Made by a program: the position numbers and the translations under genes. This document shows positions 44,711 through 54,201 of a stretch of DNA of 63,605 nt, one piece after another; the first letter of the stretch is position 1, and the number at the start of each line of letters is the position of its first letter. The notes under the pieces are model-generated. The model had not been told where the DNA came from. It did no database searches and was given only the letters and a program-made list of their open reading frames with translations. Origin of the DNA: an uncultured Blautia sp. (lineage in GTDB: Bacteria > Bacillota > Clostridia > Lachnospirales > Lachnospiraceae); the NCBI GenBank assembly GCA_945864225.1, contig CAMBAL010000009.1, positions 1 through 63,605 of the forward strand, given 5' to 3'.

Positions 44711-44758
44711 TTTGGTGTGTTTGAGAATGATTTGGTGCAGATATTTCAAATACGCTCC
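44711..44758. repeat. Short member of the palindromic family before the MATE gene
   Basis: GGTGTGTTTGAGAA (left) and ATATTTCAAATACGCTCC (right) are the two inverted arms. The middle is shortened. It lies 21 bp before the MATE start. Confidence 0.5.
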
Positions 44759-44779
44759 GGAACAGAGGTACAGAAAATT

Positions 44780-46025
44780 ATGAGGGATATGACAGAAGGG
44801 TCGCCTCACAGTCATTTATGGAGATATGCGCTGCCGCTTCTTCTGGGAAACTGGCTGCAGCTGGCATATAATGCAGTGGATTCCATAATTGCAGGACGTT
44901 TTATCGGAAAAAATGCGCTTGCAGCAGAAGGAATTGCAAGTCCGGTCATGAATCTGGTAATCCTTGCAATTACAGGATTGTGTATTGGTGCGGGCGTGCT
45001 CATGAGCGAATATTTTGGCGGAAAAGAATGGGAACAGCTGCGTCAGTCTACGGCAACTATGCTGCTTTGCGGCACCGGTGTATCTGTGGTCGCGGCGGTT
45101 TTGTGCATGGCGGGTACACCGGGGGTTTTGAAATGGATGGCTGTGCCGGAAGAAATTTATGATATTACGGTTATCTATTTGAGAATCATTTTTCTGGGAA
45201 TGCCATTTACATTTTTGTATAATGCATTGGCAGCCGGTCTGAAAAGTGTGGGAGATTCCAAAACTCCGCTGAAGTTTCTGGCTTTTTCCGCAATTCTGAA
45301 TGCAGTTCTGGATCTAATCTTTCTTGGGATGTTTGGTTTCGGAATTGCATGCAGTGCAGTTACGACAGTTGCTGCGGAAGCTTTTTCTGCAGTGCTTGCC
45401 TGCTGTTATATGCTGAGAAATGTGAAAGAACTCTGGCCCAGCAGAGGACAGTGGAAAATCGATCGCAGCATTTCATGCGGTAACGAGAGTGGATGACTTT
45501 GCATGTATACCGGAGCAGGGAATTGCTTTTTCTATTTCCACTTATATTGCACAGAACAGAGGAGCGGAGAAATATGACAGGATCCGAAAGGGATTCCGCG
45601 CGGGAATCCGTCTGGAAGTCTGTTATTGGCTGTTGATCGGGACTGCGGCGGCTGTTTTTCGGACACCTGTAACCGCCCTTTTTGTGAAAGGAGAGGGAGC
45701 GGATGAGGTGATCCATCTGGGAAGCAGATATCTGATGAATATGTCTGTATTTTATCTCTGGCCTGCCCTTACCAATGGATTTCAGGGATTTTACCGCGGA
45801 ATGGGCAAAATGTATACGACCATTCTCGGAACGGTCATACAGATTTCCATCCGCACGCTGTGTACTTATCTGTTAGCGCCGTCTGTGGGAATTACAGGGA
45901 TTGCATTTGCCTGTGTGATCGGCTGGTCTGTAATGCTGATGTTTGAAATTCCGTATTATTTTGTGACATGCAGGAAGATTTTAGGAAAGAAAGGAACAGT
46001 TCATAATGAAAACACTGATTTTTAA
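44780..46025 (+). pseudogene. MATE efflux transporter with internal deletion
   Basis: The first frame (44780-45496) reads as a normal MATE half-transporter (HLWRYALPLLLGNWLQ, VDSIIAGRFIGKNALAA) to KID near 45465, then runs into a stop. From there another frame continues the protein (IAAFHAVTRVDDFACIPEQ onward to 46025). Around 40 residues between the two are missing compared with relatives, and the frame is shifted, so a deletion of roughly 110-120 bp has struck at about 45465. The true start is probably 44780 after AGAGGT. It lies upstream of the flavin reductase gene, whose start overlaps its end. Confidence 0.85.
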
Positions 46026-46557
46026 CGGGTCTCCAAGAGTAAAGGGAGATACGATGAGTCTGATTAATATGGTGACAGAGAATATCAAAGGGGAATACAA
46101 GCTTGTCAATGCCTACAGGTGTGATATTTCTCCCTGTGTGGACTGCAGATACTGCTGGAAGCACAGCGGATGTGCCATTCAGGACGAAATGCAGAGTGTT
46201 TATGATTATATTCAGGAGTGCGATAATATTGTGATCGCATCCCCGCTTTATTTTTCGGAACTGACCGGAAAGCTGCTGGATGTGGGAAGCAGACTGCAGA
46301 CATACTTCAGTGCCAGCTTTCTGAGAAAGGAAAAATGTATCGCAAAGCCGAAAAAAGGTGCGGTTCTGCTGGTTGGCGGCGGAAGCGGAGGGATGGATAA
46401 GGCATACGATACGGCCTGCATTCTTCTTCATGATATGAACTGCCGCGACATCCGCAAAGTCTTCTGCAATCATACGGATGACGTTCCGGCTGCGCAGAAT
46501 GAGCAGGCTATGGAGGAACTGAGGGAAATTATCCGGTATTTTAACGGTGGAGAGTAA
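46006..46557 (+). CDS. NADPH-dependent FMN reductase-like iron-sulfur flavoprotein
   Basis: A 183-residue flavodoxin-fold protein. The FMN phosphate loop is NGSPRVKGDTMSL, and a cysteine group CVDCRYCWKHSGC follows near residue 43, as in iron-sulfur flavoproteins, so a 4Fe-4S cluster is likely. IVIASPLYFSELTG is the second FMN loop. The start overlaps the end of the MATE remnant by 20 bp, which implies cotranscription. The electron partner is unknown. Confidence 0.88.
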   Translation: MKTLIFNGSPRVKGDTMSLINMVTENIKGEYKLVNAYRCDISPCVDCRYCWKHSGCAIQDEMQSVYDYIQECDNIVIASPLYFSELTGKLLDVGSRLQTYFSASFLRKEKCIAKPKKGAVLLVGGGSGGMDKAYDTACILLHDMNCRDIRKVFCNHTDDVPAAQNEQAMEELREIIRYFNGGE

Positions 46558-46655
46558 ATTTTGTTGATGGAAACAGTAATATAGGGGGATAGATTTGTGC
46601 AAGATGTAAGCACGAATGCATAAAAAAGCCAATAAGATAGAGGAGTTGACTAAAA

Positions 46656-46682
46656 AGAGCGCTTTGCAGCGTTCTTTTTTTG
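46656..46682 (+). terminator. Terminator before the antiporter operon
   Basis: AGAGCGC, a six-base loop, GCGTTCT and a T run of about eight. Confidence 0.8.
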
Positions 46683-46713
46683 TAAGAATATGAGGTATTT
46701 TGAAAAAAAATAT

Positions 46714-46721
46714 GGTATACT
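46714..46721 (+). promoter_or_regulatory. Extended -10 promoter of the antiporter operon
   Basis: TGGTATACT (46713-46721) is a TGn-extended -10 box 39 bp before the first gene. No good -35 box is seen. Confidence 0.45.
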
Positions 46722-46759
46722 TAGGTTTGTTTATATCAACGACAGGAAAGGAGACAAGA

Positions 46760-47224
46760 ATGTATCTGCTGTATTTTTTGTTATGGGTTATTTTTAACGG
46801 GAACTTTACACTGGAAATATGCATATTCGGAATTGTGATCGCTGGTGCGATTTTTGCATTTACCTGTAAATTTATGGATTACAGCGTGGAAAAAGAAAAG
46901 CAGAATTACCGGAAAGTGTTTAAATTTCTGCGATATGTCTGTGTGCTGATCATGGAAATTGTGAAAGCAAATTTTGCCGTTATTCACATGATTTTGTCAG
47001 AAAAAGAAGAAGCGGAACCTGCGCTGGTAAGTTTTCAGTCGGACATGAAAACACCTGTAGGCAAGGCCCTTCTGGCAAATGCCATTACGCTGACACCTGG
47101 CACCATTACGGTATCTCTGGAGAATTCCGAATTTGTTGTACACTGTCTGGATGATGATCTTGCTGTGGGAATGGCGGACTCCGTTTTTGTACATCTGATT
47201 TCAGATCTGGAAAAAGACAAATAA
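46760..47224 (+). CDS. mnhE: Mrp antiporter subunit E-like protein
   Basis: A 154-residue MrpE/MnhE/MbhA-type subunit. Two or three membrane helices lead into a small domain with MKTPVGKALLANAITLTPGT, the family signature. AAAGGAG fixes the start at 46760. It is the first of ten same-strand genes. The order E-F-G-D-like-B-C-H matches the antiporter half of archaeal membrane-bound hydrogenase (Mbh) more than the classic mrpABCDEFG order. Confidence 0.9.
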   Translation: MYLLYFLLWVIFNGNFTLEICIFGIVIAGAIFAFTCKFMDYSVEKEKQNYRKVFKFLRYVCVLIMEIVKANFAVIHMILSEKEEAEPALVSFQSDMKTPVGKALLANAITLTPGTITVSLENSEFVVHCLDDDLAVGMADSVFVHLISDLEKDK

Positions 47225-47328
47225 CTGCGGGAGCAGAAAATAGTGAGAGAAAAGTCTTTCAACAATATAAGAATGCCTGCGTAAACAGACATTCGTGTTT
47301 GAAAAATAATAAAAGAGGAGGAAGCATT

Positions 47329-47661
47329 ATGGAAGATACATCGACTGTTCTCGGACAGGCTTATTATGTTCTTTTTACTGCAGCATTGATATTTCTGGCA
47401 ATCATGGTTGTGCTGTGCCTGATCCGTGCGATCATCGGGCCGAAAGTCGCAGACCGTATCGTTGCCACCAATATGATGGGAACGATGATCATGGTTATGA
47501 TCGCCATTCTGGCACTGATGATGCAGGAAGGGTATCTGGTGGATATCTGTCTGATCTATGCGATGATCAGTTTTCTGGCAGTTGTCTGTCTGACAAAAGT
47601 TTACCTGGGTGTTTATCAGGAGAAGAAAATAGAGGAGGCGAAGAAAAATGGCAGTGATTGA
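47329..47661 (+). CDS. mnhF: Mrp antiporter subunit F-like protein
   Basis: A 110-residue protein with three membrane helices. CLIRAIIGPKVADRIVATNM is the MrpF/MbhB hallmark. AGGAGG sets the start at 47329. It overlaps subunit G by 14 bp. Confidence 0.92.
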   Translation: MEDTSTVLGQAYYVLFTAALIFLAIMVVLCLIRAIIGPKVADRIVATNMMGTMIMVMIAILALMMQEGYLVDICLIYAMISFLAVVCLTKVYLGVYQEKKIEEAKKNGSD

Positions 47662-48016
47662 GTGGATTCGTTTCCTTGCCGGGGCAGCACTTCTGCTGTT
47701 CGGACTTGGGATTTTTGCAATTGAAATGATAGGCGTTTTCCGGTTCCATTACGTTCTGAACCGGATGCATGCGGCTGCCATGGGGGATACACTGGGTATC
47801 GGTTTTTCTATAGTGGGTTTGATGATTATAAGCGGATGGAATTTTACCACTCTGAAATTGTTTCTGGTGATTGTGTTTCTGTGGTTTTCTTCTCCGGTAT
47901 CTTCTCATCTGATCGCCCGACTGGAAGTGACCACGAATGAAGATACACAGAAACATTACCGTGAAATGCCGCTGAAGGAACTGGAAAAAGAAAAAGCACA
48001 GAAGGAGGAGGCGTAA
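47648..48016 (+). CDS. mnhG: Mrp antiporter subunit G-like protein
   Basis: A 122-residue protein with three membrane helices. GVFRFHYVLNRMHAAAMGDT is the MrpG/MbhC signature. It overlaps F and precedes the next gene by one base. Confidence 0.92.
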   Translation: MAVIEWIRFLAGAALLLFGLGIFAIEMIGVFRFHYVLNRMHAAAMGDTLGIGFSIVGLMIISGWNFTTLKLFLVIVFLWFSSPVSSHLIARLEVTTNEDTQKHYREMPLKELEKEKAQKEEA

Positions 48017-48017
48017 T

Positions 48018-48281
48018 ATGCAGATTTTCACCTGTATTTTGCTGGGCTTTCTGGTAGTCTGTGCAGTGTCGGTAAGCTTTTCCAAAAACCTGCTGAATTC
48101 GATTCTGATCTTTATGTCCTACAGTCTTGTGATGTCAGTGATCTGGATACTTCTGGAATCTCCGGATCTTGCCATTACAGAGGCCGCAGTGGGCGCCGGA
48201 ATTACCAGTGTTCTGTTTTTTATCACGCTGAAAAAAATTCATGCAATCATGAAGTCGGATGAGGAGGAAAAGGATGAGTAA
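48018..48281 (+). CDS. MbhD-like (DUF4040) antiporter subunit
   Basis: An 87-residue protein with three membrane helices, matching the piece of MrpA that follows its ND5-like core: LLESPDLAITEAAVGAGITS carries the conserved acidic residues. In Mbh-type complexes this part is a separate gene (mbhD), as here. It overlaps the following gene by eight bases. Confidence 0.85.
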   Translation: MQIFTCILLGFLVVCAVSVSFSKNLLNSILIFMSYSLVMSVIWILLESPDLAITEAAVGAGITSVLFFITLKKIHAIMKSDEEEKDE

Positions 48282-49248
48282 AAAAGTGTCAGAAAAAGAT
48301 TATGAGCGTACTTTGTCCTTTCGGATAAAACAGTGGATGGACGGTTCCCGGGATCTTCTTCTGGACAACGTGGAAATGAAGCCTCAGAAGCCGTTTACAG
48401 AAGATAAAATTACGGTGATCAAAAGAAGAAAAGAGAAGAAACAGACGTTTGAAAAAGTCTACGATCTAAAAAATAACCCGGAGGTCCGTATTTTCCGGAA
48501 GGTATATAGGATTTTCAGTGTTTTGTTCTGTCTGTTTCTGGTGACGATGCTTCTGACTGCAGTATCCAATCTGCCAAGTTTCGGAAATGCATCCAATCCG
48601 GTAAACAATGAAGTTTCAGAACGGTATATCGAAAATGGTCTTCAGGAAACGGGAGCTGTGAATCTTGTAACAGGAATGATTCTGGACTACAGGGCTTTTG
48701 ATACACTGGGAGAGTCTCATGTATTATTTATTGCGACCTGTACGGTGCTGATCCTTCTGCGTATCGACGGGGACAAAAAGGGCCGGAGCGGTATGGGATA
48801 CAGTATGGAAAATGACCGGATCTATGAGCCCAAAAATGATATCATTCTTCAGACGGTTGCGAGAATCCTGGTTCCGCCGATTTTTATTTTCGGAATTTAT
48901 ATCATTCTGTGCGGACACCTGGGACCGGGCGGTGGTTTTTCCGGAGGAGCCGTGATTGGAGCCGGGCTGATTCTGTACCTGAATGCTTTCGGATTTGAAA
49001 AAACAGAGCGCTTTTTTACCCAGAAGACCTACCGGAGAACCAGTTTCTGTGCTTTGGCATGTTATGCTCTGGCAAAAAGTTATTCTTTCTACACCGGTGC
49101 CAACCACATTGAGAGTGTGATACCTCTTGGTACGCCCGGTGCGATTTTGAGCAGCGGTCTGATCCTGATTCTGAATATCTGCGTCGGAATCGTTGTGGCA
49201 GGAACCATGTATACGTTTTATGTTATGTTCCGGAAAGGAGCTTATTGA
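48274..49248 (+). CDS. MbhE/MrpB-like antiporter subunit with N-terminal extension
   Basis: A 324-residue protein. Residues 1-85 are hydrophilic and basic, with no known motif. A membrane helix and a short outside segment (about 86-150) resemble MbhE, and the rest is an MrpB/MnhB domain: LVPPIFIFGIYIILCGHLGPGGGFSGG then IPLGTPGAILSSGL. So MbhE-like and MrpB parts are joined in one protein, with an added cytoplasmic head. GGAGG places the start at 48274. Confidence 0.85.
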   Translation: MSKKVSEKDYERTLSFRIKQWMDGSRDLLLDNVEMKPQKPFTEDKITVIKRRKEKKQTFEKVYDLKNNPEVRIFRKVYRIFSVLFCLFLVTMLLTAVSNLPSFGNASNPVNNEVSERYIENGLQETGAVNLVTGMILDYRAFDTLGESHVLFIATCTVLILLRIDGDKKGRSGMGYSMENDRIYEPKNDIILQTVARILVPPIFIFGIYIILCGHLGPGGGFSGGAVIGAGLILYLNAFGFEKTERFFTQKTYRRTSFCALACYALAKSYSFYTGANHIESVIPLGTPGAILSSGLILILNICVGIVVAGTMYTFYVMFRKGAY

Positions 49249-49249
49249 T

Positions 49250-49627
49250 ATGAATATTGCAAATCTTTTCACCAATTATGAAGAGGCGATTGCAATGATC
49301 CTTTTTGGAATCGGCTTTTCGAATCTGCTTCTGCAGAGAAATCTGATCAAAAAAATCATCGGGCTGAATATCATGGATACAGCCATGTATCTGTTTCTGG
49401 CATTGAAGGGATATGTTGACGGACACAAGGCACCGATCGTGACAAACGGTGTACAGAGTGTGGATGCCTATATCAATCCCATTCCCAGCGGTCTGGTTCT
49501 TACCGGTATTGTTGTGTCCGTATCGGTTACAGCTCTGATGCTTTCTCTGACGATCCGACTTTACCGGAGATATCATACGCTGGATCTTGACGAGATTTCC
49601 ACAAAACTGAAAAAGGAGGGATTGTGA
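49250..49627 (+). CDS. mnhC: Mrp antiporter subunit C (NuoK-like)
   Basis: A 125-residue three-helix protein of the MrpC/NuoK family: NLIKKIIGLNIMDTAMYLFL and the PSGLVLTGIVVSVSVTAL line. AAAGGAG sets the start at 49250. The stop overlaps the start of the first ND-type subunit by one base. Confidence 0.92.
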   Translation: MNIANLFTNYEEAIAMILFGIGFSNLLLQRNLIKKIIGLNIMDTAMYLFLALKGYVDGHKAPIVTNGVQSVDAYINPIPSGLVLTGIVVSVSVTALMLSLTIRLYRRYHTLDLDEISTKLKKEGL

Positions 49628-51135
49628 TGCAGTTTGTACAGAATTTTCCGTTTATGACGATTATCCTTTCCCTGTTTTCCGGTCCTCTTTCTTCGATTCT
49701 GGACGGGAAAAAAGCCAAACGCGTCAATCTGGCGGTGATGTCGCTGATTACGGTGATGTCCTGTGCGGTGCTGGTTTTTGTGATAAATTCCGGAAGTGCT
49801 TATGTTTATACAATGGGACATTTTCCGGCTCCCTGGGGAAATGAGATCAGGGTGGGAGTTCTGGAAGCATTTATGGCAGTTTTTTTCTGTGTTATCATGC
49901 TCCTTTGTGTCATTGGCGGTGTCTATGAAAGGGAACAGGAGCTGGAGGATACCAAGCAGAATCTGTATTATGTGATGGTCAATCTGCTTTTGTCTTCTCT
50001 GCTTGCGCTGATCTATACCAATGACCTGTTTACCGCGTATGTGTTTGTGGAAATCAATACGATTTCTGCCTGCGGATTGATTATGATCCGGCAGAACGGC
50101 CGTACACTTGAGGCGGCGACCAGATATATGATCATGAGTCTGATGGGGTCCGGTCTTCTGCTTCTTGGAATCTGTTTTCTGTATGATCTGACAGGGCATC
50201 TTCTGATGAGCAATATCAGAGAGCAGGTGCAGCTGCTTCATCAGGCCGGTGAATATAATATTCCGCTTCTGGTATCACTTGCTTTGATTTCCGTAGGTCT
50301 GGCGATCAAAAGTGCGCTGTTCCCGTTTCATGCCTGGCTTCCGGACGCTTATGGATATTCCACACTGTCCTCTGCCGCAATCTTATCTTCTCTGGTTTCC
50401 AAAGGATACATTTTCCTTCTGGTCAAGATTTTCTTCCGCGTGATCGGATTTGGAATCGTGCGGGACAGCAAAGTGGTGAATGTGCTGTTTGTGTTTGGTG
50501 TTGCAGGTATGATCATGGGATCTGTAAATGCGATCCGGGAGAATAATATCCGCAGAATGATCGCATATTCATCGGTTGCCCAGATCGGTTATATTTATAT
50601 GGGATTTGGTCTTGGAACGACTGCCGGCGTGATTGCGAGTCTTTATCATGTTCTTTCTCATGCAGCTACAAAATCACTGCTCTTTGTGGCAGCTTCCGGT
50701 ATCACGGATGCTTCCGGGGATCATACGGAATTTCTGGAACTGACAGGAGCAGGGTATCGAAATAAACTGGCAGGTGTGGCGTTTACGGTAGGCTCGCTTT
50801 CCATGGTCGGCGTTCCCATGTTTTCCGGATTTATTTCTAAGCTGCTTTTTGCTCAGGCAGGTATGGAGAGCATGCACAAGATGCTGCCGACTTTGATCGC
50901 TCTTGCGATCAGTACGATTTTGAATGCAGTATATTTTATGAAAACAGTGATCCGGATCTATACACCTGTTCCGGCAAAAGTTCTGCAGAAAAAAGAGTAC
51001 CGGTGTATCTCTATGAAGGAACAGCCGTGTAAGTCGACAGCGCTTGTTTTCTTTATTATCCTGAACATGCTTCTCGGCCTCAGCTCGGAACCGGTTATCG
51101 GACTGCTTCGAAGCGGTCTTGCAATGTTCGCTTAA
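49627..51135 (+). CDS. mnhD: ND2/4/5-type antiporter subunit 1 (MrpD-like)
   Basis: A 502-residue proton-channel subunit with about 14 membrane helices. The key charged residues are visible: Glu in YVFVEINTISACG (helix 5), Lys in AIKSALFPFHAWLPDAY (helix 7) and Lys in HAATKSLLFVA. It is closest to MrpD by size. The ATG at 49627 is better spaced from GGAGGG than the GTG three bases earlier. Confidence 0.93.
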   Translation: MQFVQNFPFMTIILSLFSGPLSSILDGKKAKRVNLAVMSLITVMSCAVLVFVINSGSAYVYTMGHFPAPWGNEIRVGVLEAFMAVFFCVIMLLCVIGGVYEREQELEDTKQNLYYVMVNLLLSSLLALIYTNDLFTAYVFVEINTISACGLIMIRQNGRTLEAATRYMIMSLMGSGLLLLGICFLYDLTGHLLMSNIREQVQLLHQAGEYNIPLLVSLALISVGLAIKSALFPFHAWLPDAYGYSTLSSAAILSSLVSKGYIFLLVKIFFRVIGFGIVRDSKVVNVLFVFGVAGMIMGSVNAIRENNIRRMIAYSSVAQIGYIYMGFGLGTTAGVIASLYHVLSHAATKSLLFVAASGITDASGDHTEFLELTGAGYRNKLAGVAFTVGSLSMVGVPMFSGFISKLLFAQAGMESMHKMLPTLIALAISTILNAVYFMKTVIRIYTPVPAKVLQKKEYRCISMKEQPCKSTALVFFIILNMLLGLSSEPVIGLLRSGLAMFA

Positions 51136-51160
51136 GATATCTGCATAGGAGGAAAAGAAT

Positions 51161-52693
51161 ATGAATGGTTGGATTTTGCTGCCGGTATTTCTGCCGGTGA
51201 TCGCCGGGATTTTTCTGCTGCTGATGTTGTCCTGCGAACGCCGCCGTCTGCATCAGGCTGCGGGTACGGTATTGGTCATTTCCGCATTGCTGGCATTGCT
51301 GGCAGCCTGGACCGGAGAAAAAAGTGTAACACTGTTTTATCTTATGAAAGACATTCCTGTGTATTTTCATATTGACGGTATCAGCAGGATTTTTGTCACT
51401 TTCACAAGTATTGTGTGGGTGTGCGTGGGAATTTATGCGTTTGTTTATATGGAGCATGAAGGAGCAGAAAAAAGGTTTTTCGGATTTTATCTCATGGTAT
51501 ATGGGGTATTGGTGGCTCTGGAATTTTCGGGAAATCTGGTAACGATGTATTTTTTTTATGAGCTGATGACACTGACATCAGCGCCGATGGTGCTGCATAA
51601 TGGTTCCCGGGAAGCAATTATGGCAGCTCTGAAGTATTTGTTTTATTCCCTGTGCGGAGCCTATATGGGGTTGTTCGGTATTTATTTCCTGTATCAGAAT
51701 TGTGATACTCTGACATTTACGCCTGGAGGAACACTGAATCCCGCTCTGGCTCAGGACCACAGGACAATTCTTCTGATTGCGGTTTTTGCCATGCTTGTGG
51801 GCTTTGGCGCAAAGGCCGGTATGCTGCCGCTTCATGCATGGCTTCCGGCAGCCCATCCGGTAGCGCCTTCTCCGGCATCCGCAGTGTTTTCCGGAATTGT
51901 GGTAAAAGCGGGTGTGCTTGCTGCTATCCGTACGGTTTATTATGTGGTGGGACCGGATTTTATCAGAGGAACCTGGGTGCAGACTGCGTGGATGGTACTG
52001 GCACTGGTTACGGTCTTTATGGGATCGATGATGGCTTACCGGGAACCTGTTTTCAAAAAAAGACTGGCATATTCCACGGTGAGTCAGATTTCCTATATTC
52101 TATTCGGCCTGTCTCTGCTGACACCGATGGGAATGACAGGAGCGCTGCTCCATACCGTATTTCATGCATTTATCAAAAGTGCCCTGTTTCTGACTGCAGG
52201 AGTGTTTATTTTTGAATGCGGCAAGGCCAGAGTCAGTGAACTGACAGGAATTGGAAAACGAATGCCGAAAACGATCTGGTGCTATACCTTTGCATCGCTG
52301 GCGCTGATTGGTATTCCGCCTGCCTGCGGGTTTGTGAGCAAGTGGTATCTGGCGGAGGGCGCGCTGCATGCGGATGTGGGGATATTCGGATGGCTGGGAC
52401 CGGTGGTACTGCTGGTCAGTGCACTGCTGACTGCGGGATATCTGCTTCCGGTAACGATGAAGGGATTTTTTCCGGGAAAAGGAAACGGAGAAAATTCCGG
52501 TATGAAGAAAGCATCTGTGGAGATTTCCGGAGTGCAGAACGGGATTACAGATGACAGAGATACTGGCAAAAAAGAGCCATCTTTGATGATGCTGATTCCG
52601 CTGGGGATTCTGGCAAGTCTGACCATCATTCTGGGTGTGCTGCCGAATCCGCTGATTCATTATATCAGTCAGCTGGTTTCGGGACTGATGTAG
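51161..52693 (+). CDS. ND2/4/5-type antiporter subunit 2
   Basis: A 510-residue member of the same superfamily. FFYELMTLTSAPM carries the helix-5 Glu, GAKAGMLPLHAWLPAAHP the helix-7 Lys and HAFIKSALFLTAG the helix-8 Lys. A hydrophilic loop near residues 440-470 before the last helices is longer than usual. It follows the first unit by 25 bp with GGAGG before the ATG. Confidence 0.92.
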   Translation: MNGWILLPVFLPVIAGIFLLLMLSCERRRLHQAAGTVLVISALLALLAAWTGEKSVTLFYLMKDIPVYFHIDGISRIFVTFTSIVWVCVGIYAFVYMEHEGAEKRFFGFYLMVYGVLVALEFSGNLVTMYFFYELMTLTSAPMVLHNGSREAIMAALKYLFYSLCGAYMGLFGIYFLYQNCDTLTFTPGGTLNPALAQDHRTILLIAVFAMLVGFGAKAGMLPLHAWLPAAHPVAPSPASAVFSGIVVKAGVLAAIRTVYYVVGPDFIRGTWVQTAWMVLALVTVFMGSMMAYREPVFKKRLAYSTVSQISYILFGLSLLTPMGMTGALLHTVFHAFIKSALFLTAGVFIFECGKARVSELTGIGKRMPKTIWCYTFASLALIGIPPACGFVSKWYLAEGALHADVGIFGWLGPVVLLVSALLTAGYLLPVTMKGFFPGKGNGENSGMKKASVEISGVQNGITDDRDTGKKEPSLMMLIPLGILASLTIILGVLPNPLIHYISQLVSGLM

Positions 52694-52709
52694 GAAGGAG
52701 GACGTGATA

Positions 52710-54185
52710 ATGAGTGCAAATATAATGGTAGTAGTCGTTCTGCTTCCGATTGTTTTCGGGGTACTGATTCCCTTGATCCCGTTTAAAACCCGCAGACATA
52801 TGACCTGGTATGTGGAAGGTGTTGTCCTTCTTACTTCTGTGCTGGTGTGGGGACTTCTGATCTCTCAGCCGGACGGTTCTTTCGTTCTGTTCCGTTTCAC
52901 CGGCAATCTGAGTGTCAGCTTTCGTCTGGACGGACTGGGAACCGTGTTTGCCGGAATCGTGTCTTCTCTGTGGCCGCTTGCCACCCTGTATTCTTTTGAA
53001 TATATGAAACATGAGGGACATGAGAAATTTTTCTTTATGTTTTATGTCATTACGTATGGAGTGACTCTTGGAATCGCTCTGGCAGAGGATATTCTGACCA
53101 TGTATTTCTTCTATGAAATGCTGAGTCTGGTAACACTGCCTCTGATCATGCATACGCTGACGAGAGAAGCAATACTGGCCAGCCGGACATATCTGTATTA
53201 TTCTCTGGGCGGTGCGGCGTTTGCGTTTATCGGAATGATTTTTATTCTGACTTTTGGAACTACTTCTGTGTTTGTGCCGGGTGGTGTGATTGACACCACG
53301 GCACTGGGGGACAGACAGGGGCTGATGCTTCTGATCTATGTGCTGTGTTTCTGCGGATTCAGTGTCAAGGCGGCGATGTTTCCATTTTCGTCCTGGCTTC
53401 CCAAAGCCGGCGTGGCGCCTACTCCTGTAACAGCACTTCTCCACGCGGTAGCAGTTGTCAAAGCAGGAGCTTTTACGGTGATCCGGGTGACTTATTACAG
53501 CTTTGGTACAGAGCTTCTGCGGGGAACCTGGGCTCAGACGGTGGTGCTTGGCCTGACGATTTTTACGATTGTATACGGCTGCAGCAGAGCGCTGAAAGAA
53601 ACGCATCTGAAAAGAAGATTAGCCTGGTCTACGGTCAGCAATCTTTCTTACATTTTGTTTGGTGCGGCATTGATGACACCGCTGGGGCTGGTGGGCGCGC
53701 TGAGTCACATGGTATTTCATGCGGTTATGAAAATCTGTTCCTTCTTCTGCGCAGGAGCGGTTATTTACAAGACCGGCAGAAATTATATTCATGAACTGAA
53801 TGGATTTGGAAGGAAAATGCCGAAGGTATTTACTATTTTTACCATTTCCGGAATGGCGCTGATGGGCGTTCCGGGGCTGTGCGGTTTTGTCAGCAAATGG
53901 AACCTGGCAAAAGCTGCGGCTGCAAGTGAAAATCCTCTTGGTTATCTGGGAGTTGCGGCACTTCTGGTGTCTGCGCTGCTGACTGCCATTTATATGATGA
54001 CCATTTCTCTGCGGGCATTTTTCCCGGGCAGAGATTTTGACTACGATATGATTTCTGATGTGGAAGATCCCAACTGGATGATGATTCTGCCGCTGGTGAT
54101 TTTTGTCATTGCCATGTTTGTGTTTGGACTTCATTCAGAACCGGTGATTACAGCATTGGAATCGATTGCTGCGGCAATGAATTAA
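52710..54185 (+). CDS. ND2/4/5-type antiporter subunit 3
   Basis: A 491-residue member. FFYEMLSLVTLPL (Glu), SVKAAMFPFSSWLPKAGVAP (Lys) and HAVMKICSFFCAGA (Lys) show the channel residues, though WLPKAGVAPTPV departs from the usual HAWLP line. It is most like the preceding subunit, which suggests duplication. The start at 52710 follows AAGGAGG with good spacing. Confidence 0.92.
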   Translation: MSANIMVVVVLLPIVFGVLIPLIPFKTRRHMTWYVEGVVLLTSVLVWGLLISQPDGSFVLFRFTGNLSVSFRLDGLGTVFAGIVSSLWPLATLYSFEYMKHEGHEKFFFMFYVITYGVTLGIALAEDILTMYFFYEMLSLVTLPLIMHTLTREAILASRTYLYYSLGGAAFAFIGMIFILTFGTTSVFVPGGVIDTTALGDRQGLMLLIYVLCFCGFSVKAAMFPFSSWLPKAGVAPTPVTALLHAVAVVKAGAFTVIRVTYYSFGTELLRGTWAQTVVLGLTIFTIVYGCSRALKETHLKRRLAWSTVSNLSYILFGAALMTPLGLVGALSHMVFHAVMKICSFFCAGAVIYKTGRNYIHELNGFGRKMPKVFTIFTISGMALMGVPGLCGFVSKWNLAKAAAASENPLGYLGVAALLVSALLTAIYMMTISLRAFFPGRDFDYDMISDVEDPNWMMILPLVIFVIAMFVFGLHSEPVITALESIAAAMN

Positions 54186-54201
54186 AGGAGGCGTAGAGAA
54201 A

